A DNA stretch of 44,247 bases, taken from Domibacillus enclensis. Its GTDB lineage: Bacteria > Bacillota > Bacilli > Bacillales > Domibacillaceae. Location of the stretch: positions 1 through 44,247 of the forward strand of contig NZ_FTLX01000015.1 of the NCBI RefSeq assembly GCF_900156125.1. Reading direction: 5' to 3'. The notes beneath the pieces are model-generated. The model was not told the origin of the DNA. It searched no databases and saw only the letters and a list, made by a program, of their open reading frames with translations. Of this stretch, positions 8,470 to 15,584 are shown one piece after another (the first letter of the stretch is position 1; each line of letters opens with the position of its first letter). The translations under genes and the position numbers were made by a program.

Positions 8470-9867
8470 TTAAGTAGAAATTCCTTTTCGTTTCATATCG
8501 CCCCAGTGCTGTTTTTTCCGAAAAGCGGCAATAATGCCTTGTACACGCCAAATGATCATAAACGGCCGGTACCAAAACGTTTCGGTCAGTGCCCAGCCGT
8601 ACAGACGAACTAAATGGGAAACCTTCGGGTATTTATGAAGCGTTAATTCCTCGAGCAGCACAGCAAGAGCGGATATAAGGGAGCCGTAAAAAATGGTCAC
8701 TAAAAATAAGATGCCAGCCACCTTTGGGTCAATGAGTGAAAAAAAGAACCCGCCTGCAATGATAAAGTAGCCGCACAATTCAAAAACGGCACCGAGCAAT
8801 TCCACAAATAAAAAGTACGGCATCGACAGCAGGCCAACGGAGCCGTAAGACGGGTTAAAGATCATCTTTTTATGCGTCCAGAGCGTTTCAAACAAGCCGC
8901 GCTGCCACCTGATTCGCTGAGAACGAAGCACATCCAGTGACTCAGGCGCTTCCGTCCAGCAGACAGGATCGGGTATGTATTCAATTCTTTGCTTGGATTT
9001 TTCTTCTCTCAGCAGCCGGTGCAAACGAACGACCAGCTCCATATCTTCACCTACTGTCTTAACATTGTAGCCGCCCGCTCGAATCACGCGCTCTTTATGA
9101 AAAACCCCAAATGCACCGGAAACGATCAGCAGAATGTTCAGTCTGCTCAGCGCCAGCCGCCCAATTAAAAAGGCACGGAAATATTCAATAATTTGCATAA
9201 TAACAATGGGGTTGGTGGGCAGATTAATGAGCTCTACCTTGCTTCTTGAAATCGTAGAGCCATTTGCAATCCGCACCGAGCCGCCTGTGACAATAATCTG
9301 TCCATCCGATTCAATAATCGGCTTCATTGTTTTTAGGAGCGCATCGTTTTCAAGAATCGAATCTCCGTCTATAGCACAGAAATAAGGATAGGAGGATAAA
9401 TTAATCCCTGCATTTAATGCATCCGCTTTTCCGCCATTTTCTTTTTTTATAAGACGGATATAAGGGAAAATAGATGATTGATAAATGCCTTTAATGTCAG
9501 CGGTTTTTAAATAAGTCCGGACGGCAAAAGGAATTTCTGTCATCTGAAATTCTTCAATCATACGGGCGGACGTTTGATCCTTGGAGCCATCATCAATGAC
9601 GACGATTTCTTTTTCCGGATATTCCAGTGCAAGCAAAGACCGGACTGTACTGACCACACCTACTTCTTCATTGTAAGCAGGCACAAGAATGGAGACAGGA
9701 AACGTTCGTTCATTGCCGGCGAGATCCTCCGTCGTCTCACGCGGGTCCAGCTCGCTTTCACGATAGACCTTTCGAAAGGCGAGCAGGAAAAGAGCGATAT
9801 AGCTTAAGCTCGATAACAGCATATAGGCAATGATGATATATGAAAGAAACAGAAAAAACAGATTCAT
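8470..9867 (-). CDS. processive family-2 membrane glycosyltransferase (exopolysaccharide-synthase type)
   Basis: A 465-residue membrane protein of the PgaC/BcsA/hyaluronan-synthase type. An N-terminal membrane segment precedes the GT-A domain, and three to four segments follow it. Catalytic pattern: DDGS near residue 90, DGD near 166, GED near 273 and QRIRWQRG near 316, the D,D,D,Q(Q/R)XRW signature of processive inverting enzymes. It polymerises a nucleotide sugar into a membrane-translocated glycan; which sugar cannot be told. The ATG at 9865-9867 overlaps the HEAT-gene stop as ATGA, with GAGGTG upstream. The longer frame to 9900 would begin inside the HEAT gene and lacks support. No PilZ domain is seen, so any c-di-GMP control would need a separate receptor. 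Confidence 0.85.
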   Translation of the reverse strand: MNLFFLFLSYIIIAYMLLSSLSYIALFLLAFRKVYRESELDPRETTEDLAGNERTFPVSILVPAYNEEVGVVSTVRSLLALEYPEKEIVVIDDGSKDQTSARMIEEFQMTEIPFAVRTYLKTADIKGIYQSSIFPYIRLIKKENGGKADALNAGINLSSYPYFCAIDGDSILENDALLKTMKPIIESDGQIIVTGGSVRIANGSTISRSKVELINLPTNPIVIMQIIEYFRAFLIGRLALSRLNILLIVSGAFGVFHKERVIRAGGYNVKTVGEDMELVVRLHRLLREEKSKQRIEYIPDPVCWTEAPESLDVLRSQRIRWQRGLFETLWTHKKMIFNPSYGSVGLLSMPYFLFVELLGAVFELCGYFIIAGGFFFSLIDPKVAGILFLVTIFYGSLISALAVLLEELTLHKYPKVSHLVRLYGWALTETFWYRPFMIIWRVQGIIAAFRKKQHWGDMKRKGIST

Positions 9868-10913
9868 GTTCGGGCACCTCCAGACCGGTAAGTGCGCCAC
9901 TGTGCAGCCATATCACGCCCGTAGCGGTCAGGGTGATTTTCCGACAAATGAGCAAGAAGCATATCTCCATCAGAAAAACGTGTATAAGCTTCAGCTGCAG
10001 AATAGCGAACCCACCAAACAGAATCGCCAAGCAATGTGCTTAAGGTTTTTTTATAGCGGGAAAGCTGCAAAATACCCGCTATACGAGCGGCAAACATACG
10101 CTCAGTCCAATGCGATGATTCGAAAAAGGGCTCAATTAAATCTGGATCTGATAAATATTCCAAACGGAAAATGGTTTTCAGTGCCTGGATTCTTGTTTCT
10201 ACTTGCTGATTTTCCAGCTCTTGTTCAACAAAAGGAAGAAAGGATAGCGCACCGGACTGTCCGATAAAAACGAGGGCAGCATGCTTTAAAGCGGCGTCAG
10301 TCCCTTTAAGGGCCGTCTCAATCTCTTTTGATGCACTTTCTTTTTGCAGACGGCCAAAGATGTCAACGTACAAGCGGCTTGGCACAGCTGGAAACCGCTG
10401 CAGTTCGGCTATAACCCTGGTTTCATTCAATGAGGCAAGGGTTCGAACGAGCTGCTGCGTTTCAGCATCTAGTTTATGGGTCTCTATAATCTTTTTAAGC
10501 AGCATAGGAGATAGAGATAACATGTGAAAGTCTTCAATGTAATGAAGGGCGTTGATACGTTTTGCCCAGTTGCGCTGATTCAGTATTTGACTGTATAAGT
10601 CTGTTAAGAATTCCTCGGATAATTGCTTAACGAGAGGAGAAATATTCGCCCCCTTTGTAAAAGCGACATACCCATTTAGCAATCGCTCCAAAACAACCTC
10701 TTTGTGCGAGATTGTTCGAATGGCATATAAAAAGCGGACATCAGATGGGTCCATAATGTAAGAGCTGAAGGGCTCTGTTAGATGGATATACTGCTGTTCA
10801 ATTTCTTCTTCATAGCGCTGCCGTTCTTTTTTGCGCCTTGTTAAATAAAGAAGGAGTACTAGTTGAAAAAGAAAAAGCAGCATGATTAAGGCAAGAAAGA
10901 AATAAAGAGTCAT
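9864..10913 (-). CDS. membrane-anchored HEAT-repeat protein
   Basis: A 349-residue protein. One N-terminal membrane helix (about residues 3-24) is followed by a basic/acidic stretch and then paired helices of HEAT type, with repeating blocks such as ETRIQALKTIFRL and VWWVRYSAAEAYTRF. HEAT solenoids usually bind proteins. By the positive-inside rule (RRKKERQR after the helix) the repeats face the cytoplasm. It lies between a diguanylate cyclase and a processive glycosyltransferase with ATGA overlaps on both sides, so it is produced in step with them and may scaffold or gate the synthase. No enzymatic motif is visible. The exact repeat number was not computed. Confidence 0.75.
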   Translation of the reverse strand: MTLYFFLALIMLLFLFQLVLLLYLTRRKKERQRYEEEIEQQYIHLTEPFSSYIMDPSDVRFLYAIRTISHKEVVLERLLNGYVAFTKGANISPLVKQLSEEFLTDLYSQILNQRNWAKRINALHYIEDFHMLSLSPMLLKKIIETHKLDAETQQLVRTLASLNETRVIAELQRFPAVPSRLYVDIFGRLQKESASKEIETALKGTDAALKHAALVFIGQSGALSFLPFVEQELENQQVETRIQALKTIFRLEYLSDPDLIEPFFESSHWTERMFAARIAGILQLSRYKKTLSTLLGDSVWWVRYSAAEAYTRFSDGDMLLAHLSENHPDRYGRDMAAQWRTYRSGGART

Positions 10914-12526
10914 TTAAACATCCTCTTCGTCAGACGCTGCACCCGTGCGACCACTTCCTGAGGATGAAACGGTTTGACGATATAATCATCTGCTCCGCTT
11001 TTCAGCGCCAGCACGATATCGGCTTCATTTGTTCTGGCTGTCAGCATCGAGATGACAATATTATCATCAGGGAATCTTTTTCTTACATTTGTCAATACTT
11101 CCAGCCCGTCCATTTTCGGCATAATGCCATCCAGCAGAATCATATAATTTTCGTCTGCCTTGTACCAGTCAGATTCGAGAAACGTGATCCCATCAGGATA
11201 TTCGTGGATGACAACGTCAAGATCGTTTGGTTTCCAGCCAGAAAATTGCTTCGACAGCATTTTTCGCACCAGCAGGTCGTCGTCCACAATCATAATGTTT
11301 AAATGCCGTTTGACATCACCGCTGTCAATCTCGTATATGACTGTTTGATTTCGTCCATTTCGTTTTGCCTGATAAAGCGCCTGGTCCGCTTCATTCAGGA
11401 CGGTTGCTTCATCCAGCCGATACTCGGACATGCCAGCGGAAAAAGTAACATAAAATGGGTCAAAGGGGGCGATCGTAAACGCGTATTCAGCCATTTTAAA
11501 GCGAATTCGATCAATGAGTGTAACGGCTTCCTGAGGGGCCGTATCCGCCAGAATCAATGCGAATTCCTCACCGCCGTACCGGAAGAAATAATCGGTTTCC
11601 CGCTTTAACTCCATCACAAATGCACTGAAGCGACGCAGCACTTCATCGCCAGCCGGATGCCCGTATCGGTCATTCACCTTTTTAAAATAATCTAAATCAA
11701 GCATGACGAGCGTGTACGTATGGCGTTTTCGTTCCGCTAGAGCGGACATTTGGGTAAGCGTCTGCGTGAATTGGCGCCGGTTTCCCGCACCGGTCAGTTC
11801 ATCTGTTAAGGCAGATTGCCAGACGGCTGATTTGTACTTCAAGCGATTTGAAATGTATGGCAGAAAGGTGTTCATATGAATCGGCTTCGCAATAAAATCC
11901 ATCGCGCCCATTTCAAGCGCTTTAATTTGATTTTCCACACGGCCATCGACACTAATTAATGTAATAGGAACGTGCCGGCTTCTGGCAATGTCATTGATTT
12001 GCGTTAAAATATCAAATCCGTTCATATCCGGCAGCTGGACGTCAACGATCACCATATGAGGCTGAAGCGTATAAAAAAGCTCCACACCGCGTTTGCCAGT
12101 CAAGGCAATTACAACTTGAACACCATTTTCTTCAAGGCTTTCTTTTATATAAGAAGCAAATTCCGCATCATCATCAATCATTAAAATGAATGAGCTGTTT
12201 TCTTCGATTGAAATATTTTCCACTTCTAGCGTTTCCTTGTTTAAATCAGCGTCTTCCTGTTTATCGCGAAAGAAATCTCTCATCAGCAAAATAAAGTTCT
12301 TTAATGAACGAACCGGAATAACGGCATCGCCTGATTCCGAAAGAGTCTCAAGCTGCGCAGCACAAAAAGAAGATAAGTCATCCATCCCAATCGTACCGGC
12401 CGTCCCTTTCATCGTATGCAAAAAGCTGTATAATTCTCTTTCCAGAATATGCTCTTTTTCAAACCAGGTGGAAAAATCTTTTTCCATCCGCTTGGAGAGC
12501 ATTACCCGGTAATCATTTCGAGCCAT
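10910..12526 (-). CDS. HPt-REC-GGDEF-REC diguanylate cyclase
   Basis: A 538-residue cytoplasmic protein. An HPt domain occupies the first ~95 residues, with the candidate phosphoacceptor His37 in HTMKGTAG. A receiver (about 112-230) has MIDDD, VIVDVQLPDMNG and AKP. A GGDEF domain (about 240-405) has an intact active site GGEEF at 318-322 and an inhibitory-site RETD at 309-312, exactly five residues before it. A second receiver (about 415-535) has VDDD, ILLDGIMP, MLTAR and VKPFHP. It should make c-di-GMP with product inhibition. The start is the ATG at 12524-12526 behind GAGGGG; an upstream TTG at 12544 is less likely. It is the first gene of the operon. The HPt could take phosphate from the hybrid kinase receiver. 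Confidence 0.88.
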   Translation of the reverse strand: MARNDYRVMLSKRMEKDFSTWFEKEHILERELYSFLHTMKGTAGTIGMDDLSSFCAAQLETLSESGDAVIPVRSLKNFILLMRDFFRDKQEDADLNKETLEVENISIEENSSFILMIDDDAEFASYIKESLEENGVQVVIALTGKRGVELFYTLQPHMVIVDVQLPDMNGFDILTQINDIARSRHVPITLISVDGRVENQIKALEMGAMDFIAKPIHMNTFLPYISNRLKYKSAVWQSALTDELTGAGNRRQFTQTLTQMSALAERKRHTYTLVMLDLDYFKKVNDRYGHPAGDEVLRRFSAFVMELKRETDYFFRYGGEEFALILADTAPQEAVTLIDRIRFKMAEYAFTIAPFDPFYVTFSAGMSEYRLDEATVLNEADQALYQAKRNGRNQTVIYEIDSGDVKRHLNIMIVDDDLLVRKMLSKQFSGWKPNDLDVVIHEYPDGITFLESDWYKADENYMILLDGIMPKMDGLEVLTNVRKRFPDDNIVISMLTARTNEADIVLALKSGADDYIVKPFHPQEVVARVQRLTKRMFK

Positions 12527-12579
12527 GATTGTCAATCCCCTCAAAAGTAGTGAAAAGGTTCTGCCGATTTAATAATAGT

Positions 12580-12607
12580 ATTATACTATAAGGATCACTC
12601 GATCGAA
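12580..12607 (-). promoter_or_regulatory. promoter of the diguanylate cyclase operon
   Basis: On the minus strand TATAAT (12585-12580) lies 16 bases after TTCGAT (12607-12602). The -10 is part of a near-palindrome ATAGTATTATACTAT (12575-12589), so it may also drive the divergent plus-strand gene. Confidence 0.45.
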
Positions 12608-12617
12608 CACCTTCTAT

Positions 12618-12647
12618 CCCAATCGTTTGAAAAAAGAAAAGATTGGG
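12618..12647. other. inverted repeat in the leader of the IolW-like gene
   Basis: CCCAATC at 12618-12624 pairs with GATTGGG at 12641-12647 around a 16-base loop, 42 bases before the ATG. It could be an operator or a leader hairpin; no T-run follows. Confidence 0.3.
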
Positions 12648-12689
12648 AAAAGTTTAAAGGGAATTCATCTAAAAGAAGGAGACGACAAT

Positions 12690-13718
12690 ATGAAACCGAT
12701 CGGCACCGCAATTATTGGATACGGGTTTTCAGGTTCAACCTTCCATGCGCCTTTTTTAACTGAAATGAAGGAGTTTAACGTGGTCTGTGTGTTATCGTCA
12801 AATGAAAAAAAAGTAAAGCAGAAATTGCCGTCTGCCGATGTAGAAGGCACAATTGAAGAAGTGATTCGGCGAAAAGACGTCGAGCTTATTGTCGTGACAA
12901 CGCCTAGCAGTCTTCATTTCGATTTGGCCAAAAAAGCACTTCAGGCAGGAAAGCATGTTATCGTGGAAAAGCCGATGGTTCCGACACTGGCAGAAGCAAA
13001 AGAGCTTGCAGCTTGTGCCAAAGAAAATGATGTCGTCCTGAGCGTTTTTCAAAACCGCCGATACGATGGAAACTTTTTAACGGTCAAAAAGATGATAGAG
13101 GAAGGAAGGCTTGGCGACGTTTATGTATATGAAGTCCATTATGACCGTTTTGAACCGGCTGTCTCAACCGGCTGGCGGGAAGAAGAAAAGCCTGCATCCG
13201 GCATCTTGTATGATTTAGGTGCTCATCTTATTGATCAGGCCGTTTCACTGTTCGGTATGCCGGACAGCCTAACAGCAGACGTTCAAAAGCAGCGGCCCAA
13301 TGCCAAAGTCGATGATTACTTTCACCTTGTTCTCGCCTACGGTTCAAAGAGAGTGATCCTGCACAGCAGCATGATTGCCTTTGAGCAAGGATCGAAATAC
13401 AAGGTGCACGGGACACGTGGAACGTTTATGAAAAGAGGCGAGGATCCGCAGGAAATGGAGCTGCTCGAAGGAAAAAAGCCGGACGGAGCCGACTGGGGAA
13501 TGGACCCTCTGGATCAATACGGTACGCTGTACACAGAGAGTGGCAGCGAAAAAATAGTTACACTCCCGGGTGATTATCGCCTGTACTATCAAGATATTTA
13601 TACGTGCATTCGGCAGGGAAAAGCCTGTCCTGTATCTGGAGAAGACGGTGTAAAGACCATCCAGTTAATTGAAGCAGCGCTTTTAAGCAGCCGCGAAAAG
13701 CGGACAGTTGATTTGTAA
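12690..13718 (+). CDS. Gfo/Idh/MocA-family oxidoreductase, IolW/YdgJ-like
   Basis: A 342-residue NAD(P)-dependent sugar or inositol dehydrogenase. The N-terminal Rossmann motif is GYGFSG, followed by FHAPFL. The catalytic-lysine motif is VEKPM near residue 92, and DLGAHLIDQA gives the DxGxHxxD site. The GYGxSGxxFHAP opening is typical of the group with Bacillus IolW (scyllo-inositol dehydrogenase, NADP) and E. coli YdgJ; the true substrate is not known. The ATG at 12690 is preceded by AAGGAG; 21 extra in-frame codons upstream have no ribosome site. It is a single gene, divergent from the cyclase operon and followed by a terminator, so probably separate from the ABC operon downstream. Confidence 0.8.
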   Translation: MKPIGTAIIGYGFSGSTFHAPFLTEMKEFNVVCVLSSNEKKVKQKLPSADVEGTIEEVIRRKDVELIVVTTPSSLHFDLAKKALQAGKHVIVEKPMVPTLAEAKELAACAKENDVVLSVFQNRRYDGNFLTVKKMIEEGRLGDVYVYEVHYDRFEPAVSTGWREEEKPASGILYDLGAHLIDQAVSLFGMPDSLTADVQKQRPNAKVDDYFHLVLAYGSKRVILHSSMIAFEQGSKYKVHGTRGTFMKRGEDPQEMELLEGKKPDGADWGMDPLDQYGTLYTESGSEKIVTLPGDYRLYYQDIYTCIRQGKACPVSGEDGVKTIQLIEAALLSSREKRTVDL

Positions 13719-13720
13719 GA

Positions 13721-13747
13721 AAGAATCTCTTTTTGAGATTCTTTTTT
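13721..13747 (+). terminator. intrinsic terminator after the IolW-like gene
   Basis: AAGAATCTC at 13721-13729 pairs with GAGATTCTT at 13735-13743, followed by T residues. Confidence 0.85.
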
Positions 13748-13810
13748 CATGCTGTTGAAGAAAGAATGTGTCAATGAAAAGCAGGTGACATTTTCTCTTT
13801 TTCAAAGCTA

Positions 13811-13829
13811 ATGTGCTTGCGCAAACACA
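13811..13829. promoter_or_regulatory. near-palindrome, possible LacI-type operator
   Basis: TGTGCTTGCGCAAACACA reads as a palindrome with one mismatch around a central CG, the general form of LacI/GalR-family operators. It ends just before repeat copy B. The 479 bases between 13719 and 14197 hold this site, the repeat, a terminator hairpin, the operators and promoter of the ABC operon, and no convincing gene. Confidence 0.3.
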
Positions 13830-13831
13830 GT

Positions 13832-13947
13832 CCGGAGCCCCTGAATGTTCTTTTCTAGAAAAACAACCTATTTTTTGACAATAAAAAAGGGGACAATCCC
13901 GAAAAAAACATCTGTTCTTTCTTGACCAGTTTGTTTTTCAACACTAT
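13832..13947 (+). repeat. dispersed intergenic repeat, copy B
   Basis: Partner of 86-201, in the same orientation. The 3' end holds a possible promoter: TTGACC at 13922-13927, then 17 bases, then TATGAA. Unlike copy A, the G+C-rich hairpin is absent on its left, so the shared unit really starts near CCGGAGCCCC. A T-tailed hairpin follows it at once. Confidence 0.8.
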
Positions 13948-13948
13948 G

Positions 13949-13973
13949 AAACAGCCATTAAGGCTGTTTTTTT
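13949..13973 (+). terminator. intrinsic terminator-like hairpin directly after repeat copy B
   Basis: AAACAGCC at 13949-13956 pairs with GGCTGTTT at 13962-13969, followed by T residues. It ends whatever RNA, if any, crosses the repeat. Confidence 0.6.
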
Positions 13974-13990
13974 GTGAAACAAAGAGCAAT

Positions 13991-14004
13991 CGTTTGCGTG
14001 AAAG
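13991..14004 (+). promoter_or_regulatory. upstream operator-like element of the ABC operon
   Basis: CGTTTGCGTGAAAG differs by one base from the element at 14106. CGTTTGC is the usual half-site of LacI/GalR-family regulators; a LacI-family gene is encoded in the operon at 17310. Confidence 0.5.
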
Positions 14005-14076
14005 GTTGCAGAAATGTTTTGTATATACAAGAAATAATAATCGCGAAAGTAAAGAAATGAAAGGCTTTTCAAAAAA

Positions 14077-14086
14077 TGTGCAAACG
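14077..14086 (-). promoter_or_regulatory. inverted operator half-site
   Basis: TGTGCAAACG is the reverse complement of CGTTTGCACA, so it is the same half-site facing the other way between the two direct copies. Confidence 0.4.
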
Positions 14087-14101
14087 ATTTCTCAAAAAGT
14101 G

Positions 14102-14131
14102 TTGACGTTTGCATGAAAGCGGTGTTATAGT
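14102..14131 (+). promoter_or_regulatory. promoter of the sugar ABC operon with embedded operator
   Basis: TTGACG at 14102-14107 and TATAGT at 14126-14131, spacer 18 (or TTATAG with spacer 17). The element CGTTTGCATGAAAG (14106-14119) fills the spacer, where a repressor would block polymerase. Confidence 0.7.
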
Positions 14132-14149
14132 AGGTTCAGAAGTTGATAG

Positions 14150-14163
14150 CGATAACGCTTTCA
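14150..14163 (+). promoter_or_regulatory. cre-like site (CcpA) downstream of the ABC operon promoter
   Basis: CGATAACGCTTTCA matches the cre consensus TGWAARCGYWWWCW at 12 of 14 positions. It lies just after the expected transcription start, a roadblock position. It could instead be a further LacI-family operator. Confidence 0.5.
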
Positions 14164-14197
14164 ACCTAAATCAAAAGACTGCAAAGGGGTAGATGAC

Positions 14198-15490
14198 GTG
14201 TTTAAGAAAAAAGCATTTGTACTTTCATCCGCATTGTTTTTAGGTCTTGCTGGCTGTTCGACAGCTGAAGAAGATAGCGGTTCGTCGAATGATTCTGGAG
14301 GCGGAAGCGGCGACAAAACCGTTGTCGATGTATTCCAGTTTAAAGTGGAGTTCAAAGAGCAGTTTGAAGAACTGGCTACTCAATACGAAGCAGAAAATCC
14401 AGATGTAGATATTAAAGTAGAAACAGTCGGAGGCGGTAACGATTACGCGTCAGCGCTAAAAGCGAAGTTCTCGTCTGGGGACGAGCCGGCCATCTTTAAT
14501 ATCGGCGGCCCAACAGCTGTTGCAGAATACCGCGACCGCTTGACAGATTTAAGCGATACAGAAGCGGCTGGCGCAGCGCTTGAAGGAACGCTTGAAACAG
14601 TAACAGAAGGCGAAGAAGTACTTGGGCTTCCATTTAACCAGGAAGGATACGGCTTCGTTTACAATAAAACGGTTTTTGAAGAAGCAGGAGTGGATCCTGA
14701 GTCGATCAAATCAATTGAAGACTTAACAAAAGCCGCTGAAACCATTGACAGCAAAAAAGAAGAGCTTGGCCTTGACGGCGTCTTCGCAATGGCTGCCAAA
14801 GAAAAATGGACAGAAGGAAACCACGGATCCAACGCGTTTACAGCAGCTGACTTTAACAACAGTGCACTTGACGCTTACAATTCAAAGGAGCTTCCATTTA
14901 CAAAAGCGGATCAATTCAAAACGTACATTGATCTTCAAAACAAATACTCGGTTCAGCCGGTTGTCAGCCTTGACTATTCACAGCAGGTAGAAGAGCTGTT
15001 CTCAACTGGACGCGTAGCGATGATTCAGCAAGGGAACTGGGTATATCCAACAATCGAGCAAATGGACCCTGAGCTTGCAGAAAACGTAGGCATCATGCCA
15101 ATTCCAGTTGACGGCGAAATGAAAATGCCGGTTGGCGTACCGCAATACTGGACAGTCAATGCAAAAGCAGGTGAAGAGGAGCAAGAAGCGGCAAAAGCAT
15201 TCTTAGACTGGCTGTACACTTCGGATGCAGGAAAAGAAGCGGTATTGACTCAGTTTAAATTTATCCCGGCTTACGATGGCTACGATACAGAAAAAATCTC
15301 TGATCCATTGTCAAAAACAATCTATGAATATGCACAAGCTGGAAATACAACAGGCTGGACGTTCCTTGGCTACCCAACAGGATGGGGAGATGTGCTAGGT
15401 GCGAACTTGCAGAAATACCTTGCAGGCGAAGCATCGTGGGATGAAGCCATCCAGGCATCAAAAGACGAATGGGCGAAGCTCGCTCAATAA
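14198..15490 (+). CDS. sugar ABC transporter substrate-binding lipoprotein
   Basis: A 430-residue extracellular solute-binding protein of the MsmE/UgpB type (family 1). The signal peptide ends in the lipobox LAGC with the lipidated Cys20, followed by a Ser/Gly/Asp-rich linker. The mature part has alternating segments typical of the fold, such as FKEQFEELATQYEAENPDV near the start and QQGNWVYPTIEQM in the second half. The start is GTG at 14198 behind AAAGGGG. It delivers a glycoside or oligosaccharide to the two permeases encoded next; the ligand is not deducible. First gene of the operon, followed by a strong stem-loop that would let it be made in excess of the permeases. Confidence 0.9.
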   Translation: MFKKKAFVLSSALFLGLAGCSTAEEDSGSSNDSGGGSGDKTVVDVFQFKVEFKEQFEELATQYEAENPDVDIKVETVGGGNDYASALKAKFSSGDEPAIFNIGGPTAVAEYRDRLTDLSDTEAAGAALEGTLETVTEGEEVLGLPFNQEGYGFVYNKTVFEEAGVDPESIKSIEDLTKAAETIDSKKEELGLDGVFAMAAKEKWTEGNHGSNAFTAADFNNSALDAYNSKELPFTKADQFKTYIDLQNKYSVQPVVSLDYSQQVEELFSTGRVAMIQQGNWVYPTIEQMDPELAENVGIMPIPVDGEMKMPVGVPQYWTVNAKAGEEEQEAAKAFLDWLYTSDAGKEAVLTQFKFIPAYDGYDTEKISDPLSKTIYEYAQAGNTTGWTFLGYPTGWGDVLGANLQKYLAGEASWDEAIQASKDEWAKLAQ

Positions 15491-15512
15491 TTCACGAGCC
15501 ATTTGAAAACGG

Positions 15513-15548
15513 AAAAGATAACAGGCTTGTCGACGCTGTTATCTTTTT
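15513..15548 (+). terminator. stem-loop between binding-protein and permease genes
   Basis: AAAAGATAACAG at 15513-15524 pairs perfectly with CTGTTATCTTTT at 15536-15547, followed by more T residues. Inside an operon this acts as a partial terminator or 3' stabiliser, giving more binding protein than permease. Confidence 0.75.
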
Positions 15549-15584
15549 CTTTACACAAATTCACCTGAAATGAGGTTTACAGGC

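Noticed and set aside
9830-10267. A 145-codon plus-strand frame opposite the HEAT gene
   Set aside because: It is antisense to a well-supported gene joined by ATGA overlaps, and it lacks a ribosome site and domain features.
13922-14116. A 64-codon open frame between repeat copy B and the ABC operon
   Set aside because: It starts in the repeat, crosses a terminator hairpin and the operators, and has no ribosome site.
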